64,000 bases of DNA from Billgrantia antri (GTDB lineage: Bacteria; Pseudomonadota; Gammaproteobacteria; Pseudomonadales; Halomonadaceae): the NCBI RefSeq assembly GCF_019430905.1, contig NZ_JAHYCA010000002.1, forward strand, positions 434,001-498,000, written 5' to 3'. The notes beneath the pieces were generated by a model, which saw only the letters and a program-made list of their open reading frames with translations, was not told the DNA's origin and searched no databases. The translations under genes and the position numbers were made by a program. Shown piece by piece: positions 38,304 to 47,337 of the stretch (within the stretch, counting starts at the first letter, position 1; each line of letters starts with the position of its first letter).

Positions 38304-41294
38304 ATGAACAAGTTCGAGTCAGTGCGGCAGACAGGGCAGGGGAAGCAGATAGGCCGCCGGCAGCCGCGCGTCGAGGATGATGCCCTGCTGCAGGGGCGTG
38401 GTCGCTATGCCGACGACTTGGCGGTGGCGCCAGGCACCCTGCATGCCGCCGTTCTGCGTTCACCCCATGCCCATGCCCGGCTGGTCGACCTTGACGCCTC
38501 GCCGGCGCTGGCCATGCCCGGCGTGCACGCCGTCCTGACCGGCGAGGATATCCAGCGCTGGGCGCGGCCGTTTCCGGTCGGCGTGCGCCAGCCCATGGAG
38601 CACTGGTGCCTGGCGGTGGACAAGGTGCGCTATGTCGGCGAGCCGGTTGCCGTGGTGATGGCCGAGAGTCGTTATCTTGCCGAGGATGCCCTGGAGGCCA
38701 TCCGCGTCGAGTACGAGATCTTGCCCGTCGCGGTGGATACCGAAACGGCCATCGCTGAAGAGGCTCCACTGCTCCATGAGGCAGTGGGGAGCAACGTCGT
38801 CAGCGAGCGCCACTTCCGCTATGGCGATCCCGAGCGGGCCTTTGCCGAGGCTGAGCATCGTGTCTCGCTCAAGGTGCGAGTGCCGCGCAGCTCCTGCACG
38901 CCGATGGAGTGCTACGTGGTCCTCGCCGAGTATGACCCGGCCAGTGCCAGCTATGACGTACTCTCCAACTTTCAGGGCCCCTACGCACTGCACTCGGTGA
39001 TGGCACGTGCACTCAATGTGCCCGGCAACCGTCTTCGCCTGCGTACCCCACCGGACGCTGGTGGCAGCTTCGGCATCAAACAGGGGGTCTTTCCCTATGT
39101 GGTGATGATGGGCCTGGCCGCGCGCAAGGCCGGGGCGCCGGTCAAGTGGGTGGAGGATCGTCTCGAGCATCTCCAGGGGGCGTCCTCGGCCACCAATCGC
39201 GTCACCGAGATCGAGGCGGCGGTGACCGGCGATGGCCGGGTCACCGCGATGCGTTGGGACCAGGTCGATGACTGTGGCGCTTACCTGCGGGCACCTGAGC
39301 CGGCGACTTTCTACCGCATGCACGGCAACCTGACAGGTGCCTACGCCATCGAACATCTCCAGGTGCGAAACCGGGTGGCGCTGACCAACAAGACGCCCAC
39401 CGGCCTCAACCGTGGCTTCGGCGGCCCCCAGATTTACTTCGCCCTCGAGCGGCTGATGCAGCGCATCGCCGTGGAGCTCGAGCTGGACCCTCTCGAGGTG
39501 ATCCGCCGTAACCTGGTGCCGTCCGGGAGCTTCCCCTACCGTGCCGCGGCCGGGGCGTTGCTCGACTCAGGTGACTATCCCGCCTCTGTAGAGCAAGGCG
39601 TTCGTGACGGTGGATTGGACGAGCTGTTGGCGCGACGCGAGAACGCACGCCGTGAAGGGCGGCTCTATGGCATCGGCTACACCGTGGCGGTGGAGCCGTC
39701 GATCTCCAACATGGGCTACATCACCACCGCCATGACGCCCGAGGAGCGCCGCAAGGCCGGCCCCAAGAACGGTGCGGTGAGCACCGCGACGATCAGCGTA
39801 GGACCGCTGGGTGACATCAGCGCTCATGTCTCCTCGACACCCCAGGGGCAGGGGCACCGCACCGTGGTCGCCCAGGTGATCGCCGAAGTGCTCGGGGTGT
39901 CACTGGAGTCGATCAGCGTCAATGTCGAGCTCGATACCGGCAAGGATGCCTGGTCGATCGCCTCGGGCAACTACTCCAGTCGGTTCTCAGGTGCCGTGGC
40001 TGGGGCCGTCTATCAGGCGGCAGTGAAGGTGCGCGATCGCCTGGCCGGCATCGCCGCCGCCCAGTGGCAGGTGGAGGCCGCACGCATCCGTTTCGCCGAG
40101 GGGCAGGTGAGGGTGGAGGGTGGCGAGCTCACGATGCCCTTTGGCCGCCTGGCCGGCGCCACCCACTGGGCGCCTGGCACCCTACCCGACTGGGAGCCGG
40201 GCGGGCTGCGCGAGACGGCCTTCTGGTCGCCGCCCCAGCTCGAGGCACCGGACGACGATGACCGCATCAACAGCTCGCTCTGCTACGGCTTCATCTTCGA
40301 CTACTGCGGCGTGGAGATCGACCGCATCACCGGCAGGGTGACACTCGATCGCTACGTCACCCTGCATGATGCGGGGCGCCTGCTCAATCCCGACCTGGTC
40401 GATGGCCAAGTCCGCGGGGCCTTCGCCCAGGGGCTTGGGGCGGCGCTGATGGAGGAGTTTGCCTACGGCGACGATGGCAGCTTTCAGTCCGGCACCTTCG
40501 CCGACTACCTGGTGCCTACCAGTGTCGAGGTGCCCGAACCGCTGATCCTGCACAGGGAGACGCCGTCGCCGTTTACCCCGTTGGGTGCCAAGGGCGTCGG
40601 TGAAGGGAACAACATGAGCACCCCGGTGTGCATCGCCAATGCCGTGGCCGACGCGTTGGGCATCGCGGATATCGAGCTGCCGCTGACGCCGTCCAAGGTA
40701 CGCGCCTTGATCGGCATTGATGAGCCTCCGTGTCCCCAGGGAGTGGGCGAGGATCAGGCCGCTCCCGCAGCCGGTGGTGGCTCGCGGCTCACCGCCAGCG
40801 ACTCGGTCACGTTGCCGGGCAGCCCCCGGGTGGTCTTCGATACCCTGCTCGACCCCGAGACCCTGCAGGCCATCATTCCTGGCTGTCATGCCCTGGAACT
40901 TACCGGGGAGAATGCCTATCGCGCCGATGTCACCGTCGGCGTAGGAATGATCCGCGCGCGCTTCGATGCGCGGGTGGCACTCTCCGACCTCGACCCTCCC
41001 CACAGCCTGCGACTCTCCGGGTCTGGTACCAGCGCCATGGGCTCGGCGGACGGCAGTGCACGCATTCGCCTGACCGAGATCGAGGACGGATATACCCGCC
41101 TCGACTATGACTACGACGCCTCCGTGGGCGGCAAGGTCGCCTCGGTGGGCGGGCGCATGCTGCAAAGCGCCTCGAGGATGATCATCGGCCAGATTTTCAG
41201 TCGTCTGTCACTGCGGATGGGCGGCACCGCGCCACGGCTGTCGCTGTGGCAGCGCTTCAAGACCCTTTTCGGCCGCTTGGGAGGTCGTTCATGA
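38304..41294 (+). CDS. hmfA: Molybdenum hydroxylase large subunit, probable 2-furoyl-CoA dehydrogenase HmfA, fused to a CoxG domain
   Basis: A 996-residue xanthine dehydrogenase/CoxL-family molybdopterin subunit. It opens with IGRRQPRVEDDALLQGRGRY; cofactor-loop segments include DAGGSFGIKQG and PLGAKGVGEGN (near 760-768) with the catalytic Glu. Form I CO dehydrogenase has AYRCSFR in the active-site loop; here that position reads GLNRGFGG, so CO oxidation is excluded. Residues about 829-975 are an SRPBCC/CoxG-type domain (SDSVTLPGSPRVVFDTLLDP), normally a separate protein. The start at 38304 has GGAGGAG just upstream. Large-medium-small-ligase-crotonase order equals hmfABCDE; the furoate assignment is inferred from that. 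Confidence 0.75.
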   Translation: MNKFESVRQTGQGKQIGRRQPRVEDDALLQGRGRYADDLAVAPGTLHAAVLRSPHAHARLVDLDASPALAMPGVHAVLTGEDIQRWARPFPVGVRQPMEHWCLAVDKVRYVGEPVAVVMAESRYLAEDALEAIRVEYEILPVAVDTETAIAEEAPLLHEAVGSNVVSERHFRYGDPERAFAEAEHRVSLKVRVPRSSCTPMECYVVLAEYDPASASYDVLSNFQGPYALHSVMARALNVPGNRLRLRTPPDAGGSFGIKQGVFPYVVMMGLAARKAGAPVKWVEDRLEHLQGASSATNRVTEIEAAVTGDGRVTAMRWDQVDDCGAYLRAPEPATFYRMHGNLTGAYAIEHLQVRNRVALTNKTPTGLNRGFGGPQIYFALERLMQRIAVELELDPLEVIRRNLVPSGSFPYRAAAGALLDSGDYPASVEQGVRDGGLDELLARRENARREGRLYGIGYTVAVEPSISNMGYITTAMTPEERRKAGPKNGAVSTATISVGPLGDISAHVSSTPQGQGHRTVVAQVIAEVLGVSLESISVNVELDTGKDAWSIASGNYSSRFSGAVAGAVYQAAVKVRDRLAGIAAAQWQVEAARIRFAEGQVRVEGGELTMPFGRLAGATHWAPGTLPDWEPGGLRETAFWSPPQLEAPDDDDRINSSLCYGFIFDYCGVEIDRITGRVTLDRYVTLHDAGRLLNPDLVDGQVRGAFAQGLGAALMEEFAYGDDGSFQSGTFADYLVPTSVEVPEPLILHRETPSPFTPLGAKGVGEGNNMSTPVCIANAVADALGIADIELPLTPSKVRALIGIDEPPCPQGVGEDQAAPAAGGGSRLTASDSVTLPGSPRVVFDTLLDPETLQAIIPGCHALELTGENAYRADVTVGVGMIRARFDARVALSDLDPPHSLRLSGSGTSAMGSADGSARIRLTEIEDGYTRLDYDYDASVGGKVASVGGRMLQSASRMIIGQIFSRLSLRMGGTAPRLSLWQRFKTLFGRLGGRS

Positions 41295-42136
41295 AGCCCG
41301 CAGCTTTCGATTATCTACGCCCGTCGAACCGTCGCGAGGCATGCGAGCGACTGCATGAGGCGGGTGATGACGCCCGGCTGATCGCAGGGGGGCAGTCGCT
41401 GATGGCGGTGCTCAATATGCGTCTGGCCCAGCCCAGGCAACTGATCGATATCGCCGGTATCGAGGATCTGCATTTCATCGAGCGCCGTGACGATCACCTG
41501 GCGGTGGGCGCCGGGGTGACCCAGGCCGAACTGCTCGAGTATCCCGGTCTCGCCGAAGCGGTCCCGTTGCTGGCCCAGGCGATGCCGTGGATCGGCCATT
41601 GGCAGACCCGTAACCGTGGCACCGTATGCGGTTCCATCGCACATGCCGACCCCAGTGCGGAGTTGCCGTTGTGCCTGGTGACCCTGGAAGGGCAGGTGGT
41701 GCTCGAGAACCGCCGCGGCAAGTCGCGCCGGGTCATGGCGGGGGACTTCTTCCAGGGCGTATTGACCACCGATCGCCGTCAGGACGAGCTGATCACCGAG
41801 GTGCGTTTTCCCTTGGCGCGGCCAGGTTTGGAGTACCGCTTCCAGGAAGTGTCCATGCGACATGGCGATTTTGCCATCGTCGCGCTGGCGGGGGTGATCG
41901 ACGGGGCGCGAGTCACCCTTGGCGTGGGCGGCGTCGCCGACCGTCCAGTATGTCGTGTATTCGACCGCCACGAGGACCCGGGCGAGACTCTCAACGCCTT
42001 TGCCTGGTCATTGGGTGCCGAGGACGACGCCCATGCCACGGCGGCCTATCGCCGCCAATTGATTCGTGAGCGCGGCCGGGAGTTGATCGCCGGTGGGCCA
42101 AGTGACGAGGAGATCGCCCATGCACGCCAAGGCTGA
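41291..42136 (+). CDS. hmfB: Molybdenum hydroxylase FAD-binding medium subunit, probable HmfB
   Basis: A 281-residue CoxM/XDH FAD subunit that passes electrons from the iron-sulfur clusters to the final acceptor. AGGQSLMAVLNMRLAQPRQL near 35-54 and TRNRGTVCGSIAHADPSAEL near 108-127 are the two FAD-binding signatures. It starts within the last codons of the large subunit gene (ATGA overlap) and runs 17 nt into the small-subunit gene, so the three subunits are translationally coupled. Confidence 0.8.
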   Translation: MKPAAFDYLRPSNRREACERLHEAGDDARLIAGGQSLMAVLNMRLAQPRQLIDIAGIEDLHFIERRDDHLAVGAGVTQAELLEYPGLAEAVPLLAQAMPWIGHWQTRNRGTVCGSIAHADPSAELPLCLVTLEGQVVLENRRGKSRRVMAGDFFQGVLTTDRRQDELITEVRFPLARPGLEYRFQEVSMRHGDFAIVALAGVIDGARVTLGVGGVADRPVCRVFDRHEDPGETLNAFAWSLGAEDDAHATAAYRRQLIRERGRELIAGGPSDEEIAHARQG

Positions 42137-42647
42137 CCAGCGCATCCGCGTGACCCTGACCCTCAATGGCCGCGAGCGCAGCGGCTATGCCGAGCCCCGT
42201 ACCCAACTGTGCGACTTCCTGCGTCATGAGCTGGGCGCCACTGGCACCCACGTGGGGTGCGAGCACGGCGTGTGCGGAGCTTGCACGGTGCGCGTCGACG
42301 GTCGCGCCAGCCGTAGTTGCCTGATGCTCGCGGTACAGGCCGAGGGTCGGCGGCTCGATACCGTCGAGTCGCTGGCAGGAGAGGAGGGCCTTTCCGATCT
42401 GCAACAGGCCTTCCGGCGTCATCACGCCCTGCAGTGCGGCTTCTGTACCGCGGGGATTCTGATGTCCTGCGAGGAGTTCCTGAGCCGTGTGGCCGACCCC
42501 AGCGAGGCCCTGGTGCGCGACATGCTGTCCGGCCATCTATGCCGTTGCACTGGCTATACCGGCATGGTCCAGGCGGTACTCGAAGTGGCTCGGTCGCGCC
42601 GCTTGGCGACCGGGCCCGACAGTCAACAGGAGAACAACGATGTTTGA
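42120..42647 (+). CDS. hmfC: Molybdenum hydroxylase [2Fe-2S] small subunit, probable HmfC
   Basis: A 175-residue CoxS-type subunit. The N-terminal plant-type ferredoxin domain has GCEHGVCGACTVRVDG plus a fourth Cys in SRSCLM; the C-terminal helical domain has QCGFCTAGILMSC and HLCRCTGY for the second cluster. All eight cluster cysteines are present. The start at 42120 overlaps the medium subunit; the last 8 nt overlap the ligase gene. Confidence 0.82.
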   Translation: MHAKADQRIRVTLTLNGRERSGYAEPRTQLCDFLRHELGATGTHVGCEHGVCGACTVRVDGRASRSCLMLAVQAEGRRLDTVESLAGEEGLSDLQQAFRRHHALQCGFCTAGILMSCEEFLSRVADPSEALVRDMLSGHLCRCTGYTGMVQAVLEVARSRRLATGPDSQQENNDV

Positions 42648-44169
42648 CCTTGGTCGTAGTTTTATCGCGTCGGTGGAGCGTCGCCCCGGGGCGATCGCCA
42701 TTTCCGATGGCGAGCTTCGCAAGACCTATGCCGAGTGGTTCGAGGATATCCAGAGTGTCGCCAGAAGCCTCGAGGCGCTGGGCCTGACCAAGGGGGACCG
42801 CCTGCTGGTGGTGATGCAGAACCGCTGGCAGATGGCGACCCTGCACTGGGCCTGCCAATTCGCCGGGATCGTGGTGACCCCCCTCAACTGGCGGTCTACG
42901 GCTCGGGACCTGAGTTACTGCATCGAGGATGCCGAGGTCAAGGCGCTCGCCTATGACGCGTCGGTGGCCGAAGCGGTGAACGGCTGTGCCGAGGCGCAGC
43001 GGCTGCCGCGGATCACTGCCGGAGAGGTCGAGGACATCGGCGCTCATGACTTCGACGCCCTGCTCGGTGTGGAGGGTGAGCTGGTGCTACGTGCCGGCGC
43101 CGAGGATGTCTCGCTGATGCTCTACACCTCGGGCACCAGCGGCAAGCCCAAGGGCGTGCCACGCCTGCATCGCGCCGAGCGCACCGCAGCGCTGGCCCAT
43201 GTGGCCCAGAACCTCTATCGCCATGACGAGTGCACCCTGGGGGTAATGCCGCTCTATCACACCATGGGCGTGCGCTCGCTGCTGTCGATGGCGCTGGTCG
43301 ATGGCCACTTCGTCTGCGTGCCGAAGTTCGATCCTGCGGCGACGCTGGACGCCATCGAGCGTGAGGGCGTGACCAACCTCTACCTGGTGCCGACCCTTTA
43401 CCACATGCTTATCGAGCACCCCGAGTTCTCTTCGTCTCGGGTGGCCAGCGTCGACAAGCTCGGTTTCGCCGGCGCGCCGATGAGTGCGGGACTGATGGCC
43501 CGTGTCCAGGAGGCGTTCAGGCCCAGCCTGTTCGTCAACCACTACGGCAGCTCCGAGATATATACCTTCACCATCGACCAGCGGGCCAGTGACAAGCCGG
43601 GCTCGTCGGGCCGGCCTGCGCTCAACCAACGCATCCGGGTCGTCCGGGTGGGGGCCGAGTCGCCTGACGAGATGCTGGGCGTGGGGGAGGAGGGCGAAAT
43701 CATCGCCGACATGAACGGTGATGAGGCCTTCCAGGGCTACTGGCACCGCCCCGATGCCGACCAAAAGTCGCTCAAGGAGGGCTGGTACTTCACCAGCGAC
43801 ACGGGCTACTTCGATGCCGATGGCGACCTGTTCGTCACCGGCCGGGTCGATGACCTGATCATCACAGGCGGCGAGAACGTCAGCCCGGTGGAGATCGAGA
43901 ATGTGCTCTCGGTGCACCCCCAGGTGGAAGAAGTCGTGGTGGTGGGGCTGGCCGACGAGCAGTGGGGCGAAGTGGTCACTGCCTTCGTCAAGGTCAGGCA
44001 GACCATCAAAGAGCAGGAGCTTGACCGGCACTGCGTGAACTCAGGCCTGGCCCGCTTCAAGCGCCCGCGGCGCTACGTCTTCGTCGACGAGATTCCCAAG
44101 TCCCCAGTGGGCAAGATCCTGCGTCGTGTGCTGCGTGATCACGATGCTCCCACTCCACAGACACACTAA
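42640..44169 (+). CDS. hmfD: Acyl-CoA ligase, probable 2-furoate-CoA ligase HmfD
   Basis: A 509-residue class I adenylate-forming enzyme. The AMP-binding loop is YTSGTSGKPKGVP (about 158-170); other core motifs are NHYGSSEIYTF, GWYFTSDTGYFDADG and VTGRVDDLIITGGENVSPVE, and the catalytic Lys is in PKSPVGKILRR. The sequence runs parallel to recalled 4-chlorobenzoate-CoA ligase (MPLYHTMGV, VVVVGLADEQWGEVVTAFVK), so an aromatic or heteroaromatic acid substrate is likely. Furoate specificity is inferred from the operon. The start at 42640 has AGGAG 7 nt upstream. Confidence 0.75.
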   Translation: MFDLGRSFIASVERRPGAIAISDGELRKTYAEWFEDIQSVARSLEALGLTKGDRLLVVMQNRWQMATLHWACQFAGIVVTPLNWRSTARDLSYCIEDAEVKALAYDASVAEAVNGCAEAQRLPRITAGEVEDIGAHDFDALLGVEGELVLRAGAEDVSLMLYTSGTSGKPKGVPRLHRAERTAALAHVAQNLYRHDECTLGVMPLYHTMGVRSLLSMALVDGHFVCVPKFDPAATLDAIEREGVTNLYLVPTLYHMLIEHPEFSSSRVASVDKLGFAGAPMSAGLMARVQEAFRPSLFVNHYGSSEIYTFTIDQRASDKPGSSGRPALNQRIRVVRVGAESPDEMLGVGEEGEIIADMNGDEAFQGYWHRPDADQKSLKEGWYFTSDTGYFDADGDLFVTGRVDDLIITGGENVSPVEIENVLSVHPQVEEVVVVGLADEQWGEVVTAFVKVRQTIKEQELDRHCVNSGLARFKRPRRYVFVDEIPKSPVGKILRRVLRDHDAPTPQTH

Positions 44170-44198
44170 TCAACCGATACAGGACAAGGAACCAAGAC

Positions 44199-45002
44199 AT
44201 GACTCCCAATGACGTGAGCACCTATCTGGCAAGTAACTTCGATGGTTTCAGTGTTCGGATCGACGCAGAGGCCGAGCGCGCCGACATCATCCTGGCGCGT
44301 CCACCGCTCAACGTGATCTCGATGCCCCAGCGCGACGAGCTGCGCCGCGTGTTCGAGGCACTGGATGCCCATGACGGCGTGCGTGTCATCGTGCTGCGCG
44401 CCGAGGGCGAACACTTCTCCAGCGGTGGCGACATCAAGGGATTCCTCGAGGCGTCGCCGGAACATGTCTCGAAACTCGCCGACAACGTAGCCGCCCCGGC
44501 GCGTTGCTCCAAGCCGGTGATTGCCGCCAATCGCGGTTACACCTTCGGCGTCGGTTTCGAGCTGTCGCTGGCCTGCGATTTTCGCATCGCTTCGGAGACG
44601 ACCCTCTATGCCCTGCCGGAGCAGAAACTGGGACAGATCCCTGGGTCCGGTGGCTCGGCCCGATTGCAGAAGATCATCGGCATCGCCCGGACCAAGCACA
44701 TGGTGATGCGCGCCAAACGCATTAGCGGTCACCAAGCGCTGGAATGGGGTATCGCCACCGAGTGCGTCCCCGACGAACAGCTGGAAAGTGCCACCCAGGC
44801 CCTGGTGGATGAACTGCGTGGCTTCTCGCCGCTTGCCCAGCGCACCGCCAAGCGCCTGATCAACGACAACGAGGATGCGCCGCTGTCGGTGGCGATCGAG
44901 ATGGAAGGCCACTGCTACAGCCGGCTGCGCACATCCAGCGACTTCCGCGAGGGTGTCGAGGCCTTCCATGGCAAGCGCAAGGCCGTGTTCATCGGTGAGT
45001 GA
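44199..45002 (+). CDS. hmfE: Crotonase-family enzyme, probable 2-oxoglutaryl-CoA hydrolase HmfE
   Basis: A 267-residue crotonase-fold protein: ARPPLNVISMPQRDELRRV, oxyanion-hole segments GEHFSSGGDIKGFL and ANRGYTFGVGFELSLACDFR, then ALPEQKLGQIPGSGGSARLQ. In hmf clusters the crotonase in this position releases CoA from 2-oxoglutaryl-CoA, the last step to 2-oxoglutarate. The Glu-rich PEQKLGQIPGSGG loop could equally serve a hydratase, so the reaction is inferred from position. It follows the ligase by 29 nt with an AAGGA ribosome site. Confidence 0.65.
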   Translation: MTPNDVSTYLASNFDGFSVRIDAEAERADIILARPPLNVISMPQRDELRRVFEALDAHDGVRVIVLRAEGEHFSSGGDIKGFLEASPEHVSKLADNVAAPARCSKPVIAANRGYTFGVGFELSLACDFRIASETTLYALPEQKLGQIPGSGGSARLQKIIGIARTKHMVMRAKRISGHQALEWGIATECVPDEQLESATQALVDELRGFSPLAQRTAKRLINDNEDAPLSVAIEMEGHCYSRLRTSSDFREGVEAFHGKRKAVFIGE

Positions 45003-45045
45003 TCGGCGTCAGCATGACACAACAACAACCTCTTGGAGACATAGC

Positions 45046-46323
45046 ATGCACACACACGACAACAGTGGGTCCAGCCCTGCTTCCGCTGCAGCCGTGGACA
45101 CCAAACGTCCACTGCTCAGGGATCTGACCCGGGTCTTCACCGCCAAGTCTATCAGTGCGGGAATCGTTGCTGCCTTGTTTGGTTGCTCGGGGCCGGCCCT
45201 GATCGTGATCAGCGCTGCCGATGCCGGCAACCTGAGCAACGGCCAGACGGTGGCTTGGCTGTTTGCCATCTACTTCCTGGGTGGCCTGATCAGCCTGATC
45301 ATGGCCTTGCGTTATCGTCAGCCGATCACCGGTGCCTACTCGATTCCCGGGGCGGCGATCATGATCACCGCCCTGGCGACGATTCCCTTCAACGAGGCGG
45401 TCGGCGCCTTCATCATGAGTGGGGCGATCGTTCTAGCGCTAGGGGTTAGCGGAGTCGTCGGGCGCATCATGCGCTGGCTGCCAATGCCCATCGTCATGGC
45501 GATGATCGCCGGCGCCTTGATCCGCTTCGGCATCGGTGCGGTGAACTCGGTGGGTGCGGCCCCCTGGATCGCCGGCACGGCGGTGGTGGCCTTCTTCCTC
45601 AGCTCGCGCTTCGTCAAGGCGGTGCCACCGGTGCTGGTGGCGGCGGTAGTCGGCGTTGGCATCGCCCTGGCGATGGGGGCCGTGCAACCCGCCGACGTGG
45701 ACATCGCTTTCGTCGTGCCGCAGTTCACCGCGCCGAGCTTTACCTTGGGTGCCTTCCTGGCCATTTCTGTGCCGTTGGCGGCACTGGTGATCGGGGCCGA
45801 GAATGCCCAGGCCACCGGGGTGCTGCTGGCCGAGGAGTACCGTCCCCCGGTCAATGCCATGACTATCATCAGCGGTATCGGTGGCATGTTCGCCGGCCTC
45901 TTCGGCGGTCACAACGCCAACATCGCCGGGCCGATGACCGCCATCTGCTCCTCCGAACAGGCCGGCGACGACAAGAGCACCCGCTATGGTGCCACCCTGG
46001 TGAACGGCGTGCTGTTCTGTGCCTTCGGGCTCTTTGCCGGTGCGGCCGTGCCCTTCATCCTAGCGTTGCCCAGCGCCCTGATCGGCAGCGTGGCCGGCCT
46101 TGCGATGATCGGCGTGCTTTTGGCGGCCTTCCAGCATGCTTTCTCCCGGCATCGCGGCCATCAGATCGGTGCCTTCGTGGCGCTGGTGGTGGCGATGAGT
46201 AACATCAGCCTACTTGGGATCAGCGCCCCCTTCTGGGCACTGGTGTGCGGTATCGCGGTCTCCCTGCTGCTGGGCGAGAAGACGCTCGATCCCGACACCG
46301 AGACGACTCAGGTGGCCGATTGA
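45046..46323 (+). CDS. BenE-family benzoate/H+ symporter-like transporter
   Basis: A 425-residue inner-membrane transporter with about twelve hydrophobic segments. BenE features include FTAKSISAGIVAALFGCSGP, YRQPITGAYSIPGAAIMITA, GAENAQATGVLLAEEYRPPV and NIAGPMTAICSS. Known members import benzoate with protons. Here the neighbours suggest uptake of the acid that the ligase activates, perhaps 2-furoate. The start at 45046 is chosen because TGGAG lies 7 nt upstream; the 43-nt gap after the crotonase fits one operon. Confidence 0.88.
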   Translation: MHTHDNSGSSPASAAAVDTKRPLLRDLTRVFTAKSISAGIVAALFGCSGPALIVISAADAGNLSNGQTVAWLFAIYFLGGLISLIMALRYRQPITGAYSIPGAAIMITALATIPFNEAVGAFIMSGAIVLALGVSGVVGRIMRWLPMPIVMAMIAGALIRFGIGAVNSVGAAPWIAGTAVVAFFLSSRFVKAVPPVLVAAVVGVGIALAMGAVQPADVDIAFVVPQFTAPSFTLGAFLAISVPLAALVIGAENAQATGVLLAEEYRPPVNAMTIISGIGGMFAGLFGGHNANIAGPMTAICSSEQAGDDKSTRYGATLVNGVLFCAFGLFAGAAVPFILALPSALIGSVAGLAMIGVLLAAFQHAFSRHRGHQIGAFVALVVAMSNISLLGISAPFWALVCGIAVSLLLGEKTLDPDTETTQVAD

Positions 46324-46362
46324 ACGCGGCTGCATCATCGGTGGCCATGAGAGGGCGGAGCG

Positions 46363-47337
46363 ATGCGTGACCTCGATCATCAGGTGATCACCCAGGCACT
46401 GGCCTGGGTCCGCGAGGGACACCCCATCTGGCTGTGCACCGTGCTGTCGACCTACGGCTCGGCGCCACGTGGTCCCGGTGCCATGCTGGTGGCGCGTCGC
46501 GACGGTCGGTATGTCGGCTCACTGTCCGGTGGCTGTGTCGAGGAGGCCTTCCTCGCGGAGCTCATCGCCGGCGATTTTTGCCGGATGGTGTCCCTGCGTC
46601 GCTACGGTGAAAGTCGCGAGGAGAGCCGACGCCTCGCCCTGCCCTGTGGCGGCGTGCTCGAGGTACTGATCGAGCACCGTGCCCCCGACACCGCCTGGCT
46701 GGCGCACCTCGAGGTGCTGCACCAGGCTTTGCAGGGGCAGCGCCGACTGGTGCGGCGTGTCGATGTCGAGGCCGGCGCCTTTCAGGCTCGCGATGATGAT
46801 GTTGCCGAGGGGCCCTGCGTGGTGCGCCGGCCAGCGTCCGTCGACATCCGTATCGGGCCCGTGCTGCGCCTGCTGCTGGCCGGCCTCTCGCCGGTGGCCG
46901 AGGCCTGCGCTCGCTTCGCCCAGGCGTTGGGCCACGAGGTGATCGTCTGCGACCCTCGCCCCGAGATGCGTGAAGGTTTCGTGGCAGAGGGAGTTACGGT
47001 GGTGCCGCAGTTGCCGTCGGCCTTCATCGGCGCCGGAGGCTGCCATGCGGCAACCGCGGTGGTGGCGTTGACCCACGATCCGCGCATCGATGATCTGGCC
47101 ATGATCGAGGCTGTGCGTACCGAGGCCTTCTATATCGGCGTGATGGGCTCGCGCCGGACCTCGGATGCCCGCGCCACGCGGCTGCTGCGTTCCGGAGGAC
47201 TATCCCAGGCCGACATCGATCGCATTCACATGCCGATCGGCCTCGATCTCGGCAGCAAGACCCCGGCCGAGATCGCCCTCTCCGTGATGGCCGATATCGT
47301 GCGGGTCTACCATGGAAAAGGCCACTATGGCCGCTGA
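46363..47337 (+). CDS. XdhC-family molybdenum cofactor insertion/sulfuration factor
   Basis: A 324-residue XdhC/CoxF protein that binds, protects and helps sulfurate the molybdenum cofactor before insertion. The N-terminal domain has VLSTYGSAPRGPGAMLVARRDG and SLSGGCVEEAF; the C-terminal Rossmann domain has ACARFAQALGHEVIVCDPRP and IGVMGSRRTSDARATRL. It sits 39 nt after the transporter and overlaps the cytidylyltransferase gene by 26 nt, consistent with maturation of the operon's own hydroxylase. Confidence 0.88.
   Translation: MRDLDHQVITQALAWVREGHPIWLCTVLSTYGSAPRGPGAMLVARRDGRYVGSLSGGCVEEAFLAELIAGDFCRMVSLRRYGESREESRRLALPCGGVLEVLIEHRAPDTAWLAHLEVLHQALQGQRRLVRRVDVEAGAFQARDDDVAEGPCVVRRPASVDIRIGPVLRLLLAGLSPVAEACARFAQALGHEVIVCDPRPEMREGFVAEGVTVVPQLPSAFIGAGGCHAATAVVALTHDPRIDDLAMIEAVRTEAFYIGVMGSRRTSDARATRLLRSGGLSQADIDRIHMPIGLDLGSKTPAEIALSVMADIVRVYHGKGHYGR

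Noticed and set aside
38304..42647. Aerobic CO dehydrogenase (coxLMS)
   Set aside because: Subunit types and the CoxG domain suggest it, but the active-site loop reads GLNRGFGG instead of AYRCSFR, and the ligase and crotonase do not fit CO oxidation.
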